Positions 10,105 to 17,225 of a stretch of 60,359 nucleotides of DNA are shown here, piece after piece. The DNA is taken from NCBI GenBank assembly GCA_003141245.1, contig PLLE01000012.1:1259-61617 (forward strand). Direction: 5' to 3'. The position numbers and the translations under genes are program-made. The first letter of the stretch is position 1. Each line of letters begins with the position of its first letter. Source of the stretch: Chloroflexota bacterium. Its GTDB lineage: Bacteria; Chloroflexota; Limnocylindria; Limnocylindrales; CSP1-4. The notes under the pieces are model-generated. The model was not told the DNA's origin. It saw only the letters and a list, made by a program, of their open reading frames with translations, and did not search any database.

Positions 10105-10366
10105 AGCCCAGGTTGCCATGCCAACCGAGCCGGCCGGGAGCGAGCCGCCTGAGGACGGCTCCGGTCCGTAGCCGGTTGACGCCACATCCATGCCACGGCG
10201 ACGTTCACTATCGGTTCGCCGCGCGGAGCCGGCGGATGGTCCACGCGGAGGCCGCACGCGGCGGAGCGCGCCCTTCTGTCGCCCGAGCAGACCCGCGACC
10301 AGGCGTCCCGGGGTCATGGCTGTCTTGTGGCCAAAGGTCGGATAGCCAAACAGGTCCGCGGTGGAC

Positions 10367-10372
10367 TAGGGT
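10367..10372 (+). promoter_or_regulatory. -10 element (TAGGGT) of a leaderless gene
   Basis: TAGGGT lies exactly 6 nt before the ATG at 10379, and no ribosome binding site precedes that ATG. A poor -35 match (TAGCCA) sits 18 nt upstream. The spacing recurs at five other genes in the window. Confidence 0.5.
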
Positions 10373-10378
10373 GCGCCC

Positions 10379-10852
10379 ATGGACGAGACGAGCCACATAT
10401 GCCTCTGGTGTTCCACCTCCATTCCCACAGGAGCGGCCACGTGCCCCAAATGCGGCGCCGTCGTGGAAGGCGCGATCGCGCCTGAGATCCCCCGCCTGCC
10501 GGTCTTGGATCCGAAGGCAGCGCCCGGCCCCGACGAGGGCAAGATCCCCGACGACGTCGACCGCCCCAGCCAGTTCCACGCCGGCCGCGACGACCTCGTC
10601 ACGAACATGGAGGCGATCCTGCCGCCGAGCGAGGCCGTTCGCCGCGAGATGCGCAAGATGGAGCTCGAGGCAGAGATCGAGAACGCCGGTCGATCGGTCA
10701 TGAGCGCCGCCGGGGGCGTTTCCGACAACGTCGTCAAGCCTTCGCGCGAGGCCCTCGAGGCATTCGAGGCAGGCCTGCTGGACACGACCGGGCCCGCCGG
10801 CGAGACGGACTTCGTCGAACGAGCCAGGGCCCTGAAAGAGGAGAAGGGCTGA
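10379..10852 (+). CDS. Zinc-ribbon protein of unknown function
   Basis: A 157-residue soluble protein. The N-terminus has a zinc-ribbon knuckle pair, CLWC (~9-12) and CPKC (~22-25), about ten residues apart, like the zinc_ribbon_2 family. The remainder is acidic, Pro-rich and then helical (ILPPSEAVRREMRKMELEAEIENA), without a recognisable catalytic motif. The name of the ribbon is family knowledge; the job of the protein is unknown. It stands alone between the helicase and a secreted protein and appears to be transcribed from its own leaderless promoter. Confidence 0.75.
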   Translation: MDETSHICLWCSTSIPTGAATCPKCGAVVEGAIAPEIPRLPVLDPKAAPGPDEGKIPDDVDRPSQFHAGRDDLVTNMEAILPPSEAVRREMRKMELEAEIENAGRSVMSAAGGVSDNVVKPSREALEAFEAGLLDTTGPAGETDFVERARALKEEKG

Positions 10853-10914
10853 CCGGTCGGCCGGGCGCCGTCGGTGGGACGCCCTACGGCACAACGGATG
10901 GAGGTCCGGCCAAC

Positions 10915-10944
10915 TTGACGATTCTTCGTCGACCCGCTTAGCCT
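10915..10944 (+). promoter_or_regulatory. Promoter TTGACG-N18-TAGCCT, leaderless
   Basis: A -35 TTGACG (10915-10920) and -10 TAGCCT (10939-10944) are separated by 18 nt and followed, 6 nt later, by the ATG at 10951. The transcript would begin at or next to the start codon. Confidence 0.6.
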
Positions 10945-10950
10945 GCCCGG

Positions 10951-12231
10951 ATGCGACATCGCCTGGCAGCCGTTTTCATGCTCGGCGTCCTGGTTTGGCT
11001 ACCCACCGTAACGACGCCACAGGTCGCGGAGGCGGCCTCGGTCTGCAGCGGCTGGACGAGCACACGCGTGCCGCCGTCCACGATCCGGGTGCTTCGAACG
11101 GGCGGATCGTCCAGCGGCTACGTCCAGACCGTCGACTTCAAGAAGTACGTCCAGATCGTCCTGACGGCCGAGTGGCCGTCGAGCTGGCCGGCCGAGGCGC
11201 TCAAGACCGGAGCAATCGCCGTCAAGCAATACGGCTGGTACTACACCATGCACTGGCGCGGGGGGACAGCCCACGGCACCTGTTACGACGTGGTCGACAA
11301 CGTGAACGACCAGCTGTACCAGCCGGAGTCGCGGAAGCCCTCGGCAGCGACCCTCGCCGCGATCGAGGCTACCTGGAAGGAGTCGGTCACCAAGAACGGC
11401 TCGTTCTTGGTGACCGGGTACCGTTCCGGCACCTCGAACATCCACTGCGGCGTCGACGCCGACGGGTGGCACCTGTTCCAGCACAGCTCGATCGATTGCG
11501 TCAACCAGGGGATGACGGCGGACCAGATCCTGCACGTCTACTACGGCCCCGGCGTTGCCACCTGGACGCCGGCCACCAAACCCGCTGCCAACTTCCTGGC
11601 GCCGGCGTCTCAGGGCCAGGTGACGGTCGGAACGTCGACAACTGTCAGCTGGGCCGAGGAGACGACCGACGGAACGACGGTCACCGACCGGACTCTGTCG
11701 CTGTTGATGGCCCTGCCGATCAACGGCAAGTGCACCGTCGACCGCTGGGTCCCGGCCGCACCGAGCTGGCGGTCCACGGGCGGCTCACCCCAGACGGTCA
11801 CGGGGCTCAGGGCCGGGTACTGCTACCGCCTCGTCGTGCAGCTGACCGACTCGAACTCCGTCAGGACGCTCTCGCAGTCGGGAACGATGCTGGTCGACCC
11901 GTCGGCTGCCATTGCCGCCTTTACGAGCCCCGCACCGAACGTCGTGACGGCGACCGGTGGTACGACCGCGACGGTGAGCTGGACGGAGACACCAGCCGGC
12001 GGGACGCACATCGTGAGTCGGGTGCTGACCACGGAGCGGGCAGCCCAGCCAGTGGCCGGGACTTGCGCCGGGGCGCAGTGGAGCACGCTCACTTCCACCA
12101 CGGCCGGTTCGCCGGTCTCGGTCAGCGGCCTCCTCAAGCTGTACTGCTACCGCTACAGGCTCACGCTGACGGACAGCGCCGGCCACACGAGCAACACGTA
12201 CTCGGGGGAGTTGCTCGCGCCGTCCGCCTGA
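10951..12231 (+). CDS. Secreted SpoIID/LytB-domain protein
   Basis: A 426-residue exported protein. Residues 1-29 are a signal peptide. The SpoIID domain spans ~50-200; the motif AEWPSSWPAEALKTGAIAVK matches the family core, in which the Glu is the lytic-transglycosylase catalytic residue of SpoIID, and that Glu is present. Residues ~205-425 form two Ig-like or fibronectin-like modules, each with a C...C pair (GKCT...GYC; GTCAG...LYC). A role in peptidoglycan remodelling is family inference; there is no other sporulation gene here, and SpoIID-domain proteins occur in many non-sporulating Chloroflexota. It seems to be translated from a leaderless mRNA. Confidence 0.8.
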   Translation: MRHRLAAVFMLGVLVWLPTVTTPQVAEAASVCSGWTSTRVPPSTIRVLRTGGSSSGYVQTVDFKKYVQIVLTAEWPSSWPAEALKTGAIAVKQYGWYYTMHWRGGTAHGTCYDVVDNVNDQLYQPESRKPSAATLAAIEATWKESVTKNGSFLVTGYRSGTSNIHCGVDADGWHLFQHSSIDCVNQGMTADQILHVYYGPGVATWTPATKPAANFLAPASQGQVTVGTSTTVSWAEETTDGTTVTDRTLSLLMALPINGKCTVDRWVPAAPSWRSTGGSPQTVTGLRAGYCYRLVVQLTDSNSVRTLSQSGTMLVDPSAAIAAFTSPAPNVVTATGGTTATVSWTETPAGGTHIVSRVLTTERAAQPVAGTCAGAQWSTLTSTTAGSPVSVSGLLKLYCYRYRLTLTDSAGHTSNTYSGELLAPSA

Positions 12232-12377
12232 CGAGTCCGAGCGCCATCCGCGCTTGCGGCCCGTGCAATGGCCGCACCATTCCGTCCGGACATTCGACCC
12301 GGATTCGTCCCGGGCGTAGGATTGGCGGCGCCAAGCGTCGAGGGACAACCATCCTCGCCGGAGTTCGAGGTGACGAA

Positions 12378-12761
12378 ATGGGACCGGACGAACAGTCGGG
12401 TCAGGGTTCGGGAACGGGCGGAGGCGGCGAGCAGGGCGGCGGTCCCCGCCGGGAACAGGCCCGGGCGACCGCCGAGAGGATGATCTCGCAGCTCCAGGTG
12501 ATGATCGACCAGGCCACGAAGACGGCCGGGCCGGTTCTGCGAGACGTGGCCGCGAAGGCCGCCGAACTGGCCGCGGTCGCGGCCGAGAACGCGGGACCGG
12601 TCGCTCACAAGGCCGCCAACGTGACCGAGCACGTCGGCGATCGGCTGGCGGCACGAAGTAAGGACCTGGCGGCGGATCTGCGGAAGGCCGCCGAGGTGGC
12701 GCGGACCCGGGCCGGACAGTCTGACGACGAATCGAAGCCGGACGACGCCCCGAAGGCATAG
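12378..12761 (+). CDS. Small alanine-rich helical protein
   Basis: A 127-residue protein with a Gly/Gln-rich N-terminus (~1-25) and a long amphipathic Ala-rich helical stretch (~28-115, with VAAKAAELAAVAAENAGPVA), ending in an acidic, Lys-rich tail. The ATG has GAGG 7 nt upstream. It resembles phasin-like or LEA-like helical proteins only in composition; I recognise no family. The frame is open far upstream, but that part lies inside the SpoIID gene and is a shadow. A -10-like TAGGAT is at ~12317. Confidence 0.6.
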   Translation: MGPDEQSGQGSGTGGGGEQGGGPRREQARATAERMISQLQVMIDQATKTAGPVLRDVAAKAAELAAVAAENAGPVAHKAANVTEHVGDRLAARSKDLAADLRKAAEVARTRAGQSDDESKPDDAPKA

Positions 12762-12864
12762 CAGCTGGACGCAGAGTCTGCGGCGGGCGCTGGCTGCCGC
12801 TCGCGGAGCGCTCCAGCCGCTTGCGGCTTTGTGCGAAGCGACGGCTGGCAGCGTCCGACGCCGG

Positions 12865-13671
12865 CTAAACCAGCCGTTCGATGCGAGCCCGGAATACCTC
12901 GGTGCCGTCCTCGCGGGCCAGACGGTAGGCCCAGCCGCCGCCGTGGGGCCACGTCCGACCGACGAGCCGGTCGTAGCGCGCGGCGGCGTTGGCGAAGTCG
13001 AGCGCGTACCGGCGCGGAGTCGCGCGCAGCAGTTCGCCCTGCCCCGCGGCTTCGAGCGCTTCCTCGAAATAGTCGAGGTAGACGCTGTTGTTGACGTGAT
13101 CCAGCGGGTCCAGATCGCGACGCCGGACCCCGAAGCGCGACTCGGAGGCGTCGGACGGCGCCTTCGGCAGAGCCACCTTCAGCATCTCGAACGTGGCCGA
13201 GCCGTCCACGACGAACTTGTGAAAGTCTTCCGGAATGCGCGTCGGCGCGCCCCGCTCGTTGGTCATGACCCAGTCGATCTCGAGCCGGGCCAGCAGTTCG
13301 CCGCGGGGATCGCGGACCTCGCTCTCGCGTCGAGCGCTGACGCGCCGGTAGCCTAGCACGCGCGTGCTGACCAGCACACCGTCATACGTGTGGATCGGCC
13401 GGAGGACGTCGAGCTGGATCGCCCGTACCAGCCAGAAGAGGCCGCGCTCCGTATACCAGTCGCGCCCGAACCCGAGCAGCGTCGAGTGCTGCCAGGCGAT
13501 GTCGGCGACCCAGGCCAGGTGGATCGCCGTCCGCATCGTCTCGTCGGGCGTGGACTCCTCGAAGCGGACGCGGAACGGCCGAACGATCCGGTAAGGCGGC
13601 CAGTCCTCCAGGACTGCCGGCCCTTCGACCGCCGCGCCGGGCACTCGACCCTCGGGTACCGATTGGCTCAC
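12865..13671 (-). CDS. Acyl-ACP/acyl-CoA thioesterase-like protein (double hotdog)
   Basis: A 268-residue protein. Two hotdog folds are visible: residues ~25-145 (FRVRFEESTPDETMRTAIHL ... LARLEIDWVMTNERGAPTRIP) and ~160-268, beginning with the signature DLDPLDHVNNSVYLDYFEEA. This is the layout of the FatA/FatB-like acyl-ACP thioesterase family; the Asn/His pair DHVNN is the usual active-site segment. It would release fatty acids from ACP or CoA. The GTG start overlaps the stop of the upstream gene by 4 nt (GTGA), which implies coupled translation in a three-gene operon. An in-frame extension upstream is a shadow of that gene. Confidence 0.82.
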   Translation of the reverse strand: MSQSVPEGRVPGAAVEGPAVLEDWPPYRIVRPFRVRFEESTPDETMRTAIHLAWVADIAWQHSTLLGFGRDWYTERGLFWLVRAIQLDVLRPIHTYDGVLVSTRVLGYRRVSARRESEVRDPRGELLARLEIDWVMTNERGAPTRIPEDFHKFVVDGSATFEMLKVALPKAPSDASESRFGVRRRDLDPLDHVNNSVYLDYFEEALEAAGQGELLRATPRRYALDFANAAARYDRLVGRTWPHGGGWAYRLAREDGTEVFRARIERLV

Positions 13672-14336
13672 GCGCCCGCCTCCGCCAGCTCGTCGATGCT
13701 CTCCAGGGCGACCAGCCGAGTCTCGTCGTGCCGGGCCGTCGAGCGATCGAGCCGAAGCTCGGCCGACCGTCGGGCGTCGAAGACGACGATCGCCACCCGC
13801 AGCTCGATCTCTTCCTCGGCGGCGTGCGCCCGCGCGTCGTCGAGCTGGTTCAGGACGTCGGCGTTGATGCCCCGCGCGCCCCACTTGCAGTCATACACCT
13901 CGGGCCGCTCGGCCGACTCGACAGTCACGTCGTAGGGGTGGATTTCGGCCGGAACGCCGTCGAAGAGAACGCGGCGCTCGCGCTTCACCGCCCCGGCGCG
14001 ACGGGCGAGCAGCCGCGCCGTCAACTCCTCCACGACTGCGCCGCGGTACTGGCTGCGAACCTGCTCACCACGGTTGGCGACCTCCAGCGACGCCGCCAGG
14101 ACGCGCTCGGCATGGTCCGCAACCGCGGCCGGGGCCGCCTCGCCAAAGAGCGACGGGAAGATCCGCCGCCACTTCTGCGGATCTGTCCGCTCGCCGTTCA
14201 TGACGGCCCGGGCCATCCACCGTTCCGAGGCCTCGGCTTCGGCGAGCAGAGTCGCCAGCCGGGCTACGAGCGGATCGGCCTGGATCCCGGCGTAGACGAC
14301 GGCCCGGGCGTCGCGCGCGGCGTCCTGGAATCTCAT
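13668..14336 (-). CDS. Unknown protein with possible PD-(D/E)XK nuclease fold
   Basis: A 222-residue soluble protein. The N-terminal half is helical. The C-terminal half has GAVVEELTARLLARR, then HPYDVTVES, then EVYDCKWGARG followed by an amphipathic helix and the strand LRVAIVVFDA. An early Glu, an Asp and a D-x-K across two strands is the layout of PD-(D/E)XK nucleases, but this is my reading, not a recognised family. It overlaps both neighbours by 4 nt (ATGA upstream, GTGA downstream), so it is co-translated with the thioesterase-like gene and the small protein. Confidence 0.7.
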   Translation of the reverse strand: MRFQDAARDARAVVYAGIQADPLVARLATLLAEAEASERWMARAVMNGERTDPQKWRRIFPSLFGEAAPAAVADHAERVLAASLEVANRGEQVRSQYRGAVVEELTARLLARRAGAVKRERRVLFDGVPAEIHPYDVTVESAERPEVYDCKWGARGINADVLNQLDDARAHAAEEEIELRVAIVVFDARRSAELRLDRSTARHDETRLVALESIDELAEAGA

Positions 14337-14731
14337 CGGTCGGGCCGCCGGAGCAGCATCCGGAATGGCGAGTCATCGTCCGGCTCATCCGATTCGGGCT
14401 CGGTTGCGCCCGGCTTTTCGACCCCCGCCGGCTGATCGACGTCACCGCCAAAGGCCAGCGCCACTACGTGCGGGAAGGTGGACAGCCAGTCGATGGCGCG
14501 ATGCGGGTCGGTTATCAGCCCGATCTCCGCGATCGCCTCGTCGACGGCCTCGACCGGCCCGGTGGGGAGGGGCCGACCGGAATCGGTCTTCGCCAGCGCC
14601 TCCAGGCTCGGCAGGTAGGCCTCGGTCAGGTCGGTCACGTACTGCCACTCGTCTTCGATCGTCTCGGCCAGGTCGGCCAGGGCGCGGTATGCCGCGGCGG
14701 CGCGTTCGACTACGTCTGCTCTGGCGGTCAC
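14333..14731 (-). CDS. Small helical protein of unknown function
   Basis: A 132-residue protein, first gene of the operon 14731-12865. It is mainly helical (ADVVERAAAAYRALADLAET, then YLPSLEALAKTD) with a short acidic, disordered C-terminus. I do not recognise the family. The GTG start lies 6 nt after a TAGGCT hexamer and has no ribosome binding site, so it looks leaderless. The stop overlaps the next start (ATGA). The neighbouring nuclease-like gene suggests it may be a partner of that protein, but that is a guess. Confidence 0.6.
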   Translation of the reverse strand: MTARADVVERAAAAYRALADLAETIEDEWQYVTDLTEAYLPSLEALAKTDSGRPLPTGPVEAVDEAIAEIGLITDPHRAIDWLSTFPHVVALAFGGDVDQPAGVEKPGATEPESDEPDDDSPFRMLLRRPDR

Positions 14732-14737
14732 ACCCGT

Positions 14738-14743
14738 AGCCTA
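14738..14743 (-). promoter_or_regulatory. -10 element (TAGGCT) of a leaderless operon
   Basis: On the minus strand TAGGCT is followed by ACGGGT and then the GTG start at 14731. The 6-nt gap and the lack of a ribosome binding site match the other leaderless genes of this window. Confidence 0.5.
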
Positions 14744-14799
14744 GCGGCGGCGGCGCCGCCGTGGGAGGATTGGCCGGCAGTCGAACGGAGGAGCGAGCG

Positions 14800-15591
14800 A
14801 TGGACCTGGGTCTCAAGGGGCGAACCGCCCTTGTCGGTGGCGCGTCGGCAGGGCTCGGGCGGGCGTGCGCGGAGCGACTCGCCGCCGAGGGTTGCCGGCT
14901 CGCCATGTGGTCGCGCGGCGGGGAGGCGCTGGAGCGCGCGGCGGAGGAGATCCGCGGTGCTCATTCGGTCGAGGTGACGACGATCGCCGGCGATGCCACC
15001 GATCCTTCGACCGCGGCGCTGGTTGCCGCAGCCGCGCAAGAAGCTCTCGGCCAGGTCGAGATCGTCGTCCTCAACGCCGGCGGGCCGCCGGTTTCCGAAG
15101 CAACGAAGACCGACCCGAACGAATGGCGGCGCTCATTCCAGCTTCTGGCGATCACGCCGATCGAGCTGGCGACGCTCCTGCTGCCGGGGATGCGGGCGCA
15201 CGGCTGGGGACGCATCGTCTCGATCATGTCGTCGGGGATCCGCCAGCCGATCCCCGAACTCGCGTACTCGAACGCCTGTCGCAGTGCTCTGGCGGCATGG
15301 CTCAAGACGATCGCGGGCGACGTCATGGCCGACGGGGTGACGGTCAACGGCGTCCTGCCCGGTCGGCTCGACACGGCGCGGGTCGCCTCACTCGACCGGA
15401 CGCGGGCCGAACGATCGGGCACGACTACCGACGAGATCCGGGCCCGGTTCGAGCGGGCGATCCCGGCCGGCCGATACGGCGACCCCGACGAACTGGGCGC
15501 CTACGTCGCCTGGCTTTGCTCCGATCTGGCCCGCTACCAGACCGGCACGTTCGTCCCGATCGACGGCGGAAGCCTGCGCGCCCTGCCCTAG
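14800..15591 (+). CDS. SDR-family oxidoreductase with atypical active site
   Basis: A 263-residue Rossmann-fold protein of the short-chain dehydrogenase/reductase superfamily. The nucleotide loop is GGASAGLG (13-20) rather than TGxxxGxG; NAGGPP replaces NNAG (~90-95). The catalytic region reads SIMSSG...AYSNACRSAL: Ser and Tyr (Y156) are present, but the Lys four residues after the Tyr is Cys (C160). The C-terminus ends PIDGGSLRAL, as in FabG-like SDRs. NAGGPP-type SDRs with QPIP and SNAxR segments form a divergent family; the substrate is unknown. The ATG at 14800 has GGAGGAG 6 nt upstream, so it is preferred to the in-frame GTG at 14761. Confidence 0.82.
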   Translation: MDLGLKGRTALVGGASAGLGRACAERLAAEGCRLAMWSRGGEALERAAEEIRGAHSVEVTTIAGDATDPSTAALVAAAAQEALGQVEIVVLNAGGPPVSEATKTDPNEWRRSFQLLAITPIELATLLLPGMRAHGWGRIVSIMSSGIRQPIPELAYSNACRSALAAWLKTIAGDVMADGVTVNGVLPGRLDTARVASLDRTRAERSGTTTDEIRARFERAIPAGRYGDPDELGAYVAWLCSDLARYQTGTFVPIDGGSLRALP

Positions 15592-15605
15592 CTGCTTCCG
15601 ATTGG

Positions 15606-15917
15606 CTAGTCGCCGCGGTGGCCGGAGGATCGGATGCCGAAGGTGCCCCAGTGGCCGGTGTACGGCAGCCACTCCTCGAGGACGCGTTCGACGATCGAGG
15701 AAGCCGGGCCCTCGCGCAGCATCTCCAGCAGTTCTTCCAGATCGGCGCGCGGGCCCTCGGCGACGCAGTGGACACTGCCGTCCTGCTCGTTGGCAACCCA
15801 GCCGGTCAGACCCAGGTGCATGGCTCGCGTGACCACGAAATAGCGGAAGCCGACGCCGTGGACGCGACCCCAGGCGCTCGCGTCGAGGCGGGCCAGTTCG
15901 CTGACGGGCTTGTTCAT
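15606..15917 (-). CDS. Acylphosphatase
   Basis: A 103-residue enzyme that hydrolyses acyl phosphates such as acetyl or carbamoyl phosphate. The motif GRVHGVGFRYFV contains the catalytic Arg, and GWVANEQDGSV contains the catalytic Asn. Length is typical of the family (~90-100). The start is ATG 15917; the frame continues upstream, but that extension overlaps holB in another frame. It follows holB by 43 bp on the same strand and may share its transcript. Confidence 0.88.
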   Translation of the reverse strand: MNKPVSELARLDASAWGRVHGVGFRYFVVTRAMHLGLTGWVANEQDGSVHCVAEGPRADLEELLEMLREGPASSIVERVLEEWLPYTGHWGTFGIRSSGHRGD

Positions 15918-15960
15918 AGGCGGTCCGGGCGGCCGGTGATGCGGCCGTTGATGCGGCCGG

Positions 15961-17199
15961 TCATGCCGCGCGACCGGGCCGCGGCCAGGCGAGCGCGAGG
16001 ACGTCGAGGGCCAGCTCCGGGTTGACGTTTTCATCGAGCTGGACTTCGATTGCGGCGAGCCGGGCGATGAAAGTCGGCAGGGTGCTGGGCGCAATCGTGG
16101 GAGCGACGGCGGCCAGCTCGTCCATCAGCTCCGGGTCATGGAGCTGGCGACGGCCGCCGAGGGCCGCGACGGCGAGATCGCGCGCGATGGAGGCCCAGAT
16201 GCTCATGAGCGTCGACGCGGCTGCGCGACGCTCTGAAGCCGAGACCTTGGGCGCGGCAGCTGTCTCAGCGGGCGCGTCGGCGTCGGCCTCGTCGGAAGAA
16301 TCCGCGTCACCGGCGGGCCTGACGACCGCCACAGCCTTCCGCCCGCGCCGCCCTTTGGGTTGGGTGCCCTCCTTTTCGGCGTTGGCGTCTCCAGGCGCCA
16401 CCTGCTTCCGTCCCTCGGCCAGCGCCGCCTCGAGCGCCGCCGCCGACCGCATCAGGCTCCGCACCGAGGTCAGCCGTTCGTGCCGGCTCGCGGCAAGCAG
16501 ATCGATCAGCCCGCGTGCGACTTCGCCGCGCAGACGGGCCGCTTCCGGAGCGCGGGCGTAGGCCAGGGCAAGGCCAGGGCAGCCACCGGCCAGTCGAGCG
16601 AACCGTGAGGCCGCGGGCGCGTCGGCGGCGCCGAGCTCACCCAGCCAGCGTTCGATTTCGCGACCGGCGACCGGACCGAGTCGAATCCGCACGCAGCGCG
16701 ACCGAACGGTCGGCAGCAGGCACTCCTCGTCGTCGGCGCAGAGGACGATCGTGACGCCGGCGGGCGGTTCCTCGAGCATCTTGAGGAGCGCGTTCTGGGC
16801 GTCGTCGTTGATGCGGTGGGCCTGCTCCACGATTGCCACGCGCGACCCGCCCTCTGCCGGCAGGAGTGCCAGCTCGGAGATCAGGCGGCGAATCGTGCCC
16901 GACTCGGGGTCGCCGGCCTTGCCGATGCGAACCTGCCCGCCCGGACCCTCCGGAGCGAGCCGATGCAGGTCGGGGTGATTGCCCGAAGCCACGAGCCGGC
17001 AACCTCGACAAAGGCGGCACGGACGTGCCGTCGGATCGGGGTCGCTGCACAGCAGGCCGGCGGCCAGGTCCAGCGCGAGCGTCGTCTTGCCGCTCGAGGC
17101 CGGCCCGACGAGCAGGACGGCATGCGGAACGGAGCCAGTCACCATCGAGCCGATCGCGGCCAGCGCTCGAGGCTGGCCGCGCGTCGCTGCTTTCTCCAT
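15961..17199 (-). CDS. holB: DNA polymerase III subunit delta' (clamp loader)
   Basis: A 412-residue AAA+ clamp-loader subunit that helps load the sliding clamp. Walker A is GPASSGKT (32-39), with a zinc module CxxxxxxxxxxCxxCxxC at ~51-67 and the family motif AHRINDDAQNALLKMLEEPP (Walker B/sensor region). Sensor 1 is TVRSRC. Residues ~285-330 are an Ala/Lys/acidic low-complexity insertion absent from shorter homologues, and the C-terminal collar domain follows. It lies just after the NYN-domain gene and before the acylphosphatase gene, all on the minus strand. A HolB homologue is expected once per genome. Confidence 0.88.
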   Translation of the reverse strand: MEKAATRGQPRALAAIGSMVTGSVPHAVLLVGPASSGKTTLALDLAAGLLCSDPDPTARPCRLCRGCRLVASGNHPDLHRLAPEGPGGQVRIGKAGDPESGTIRRLISELALLPAEGGSRVAIVEQAHRINDDAQNALLKMLEEPPAGVTIVLCADDEECLLPTVRSRCVRIRLGPVAGREIERWLGELGAADAPAASRFARLAGGCPGLALAYARAPEAARLRGEVARGLIDLLAASRHERLTSVRSLMRSAAALEAALAEGRKQVAPGDANAEKEGTQPKGRRGRKAVAVVRPAGDADSSDEADADAPAETAAAPKVSASERRAAASTLMSIWASIARDLAVAALGGRRQLHDPELMDELAAVAPTIAPSTLPTFIARLAAIEVQLDENVNPELALDVLALAWPRPGRAA

Positions 17200-17225
17200 C
17201 GGCCGCGGATGCGCGCCGGGAGCGG

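Noticed and set aside
12378-12761. 588-residue frame starting at 10995 that includes this gene
   Set aside because: The first part is a shadow of the SpoIID gene in another frame; only the part after the ATG at 12378 has its own ribosome binding site and coherent composition.
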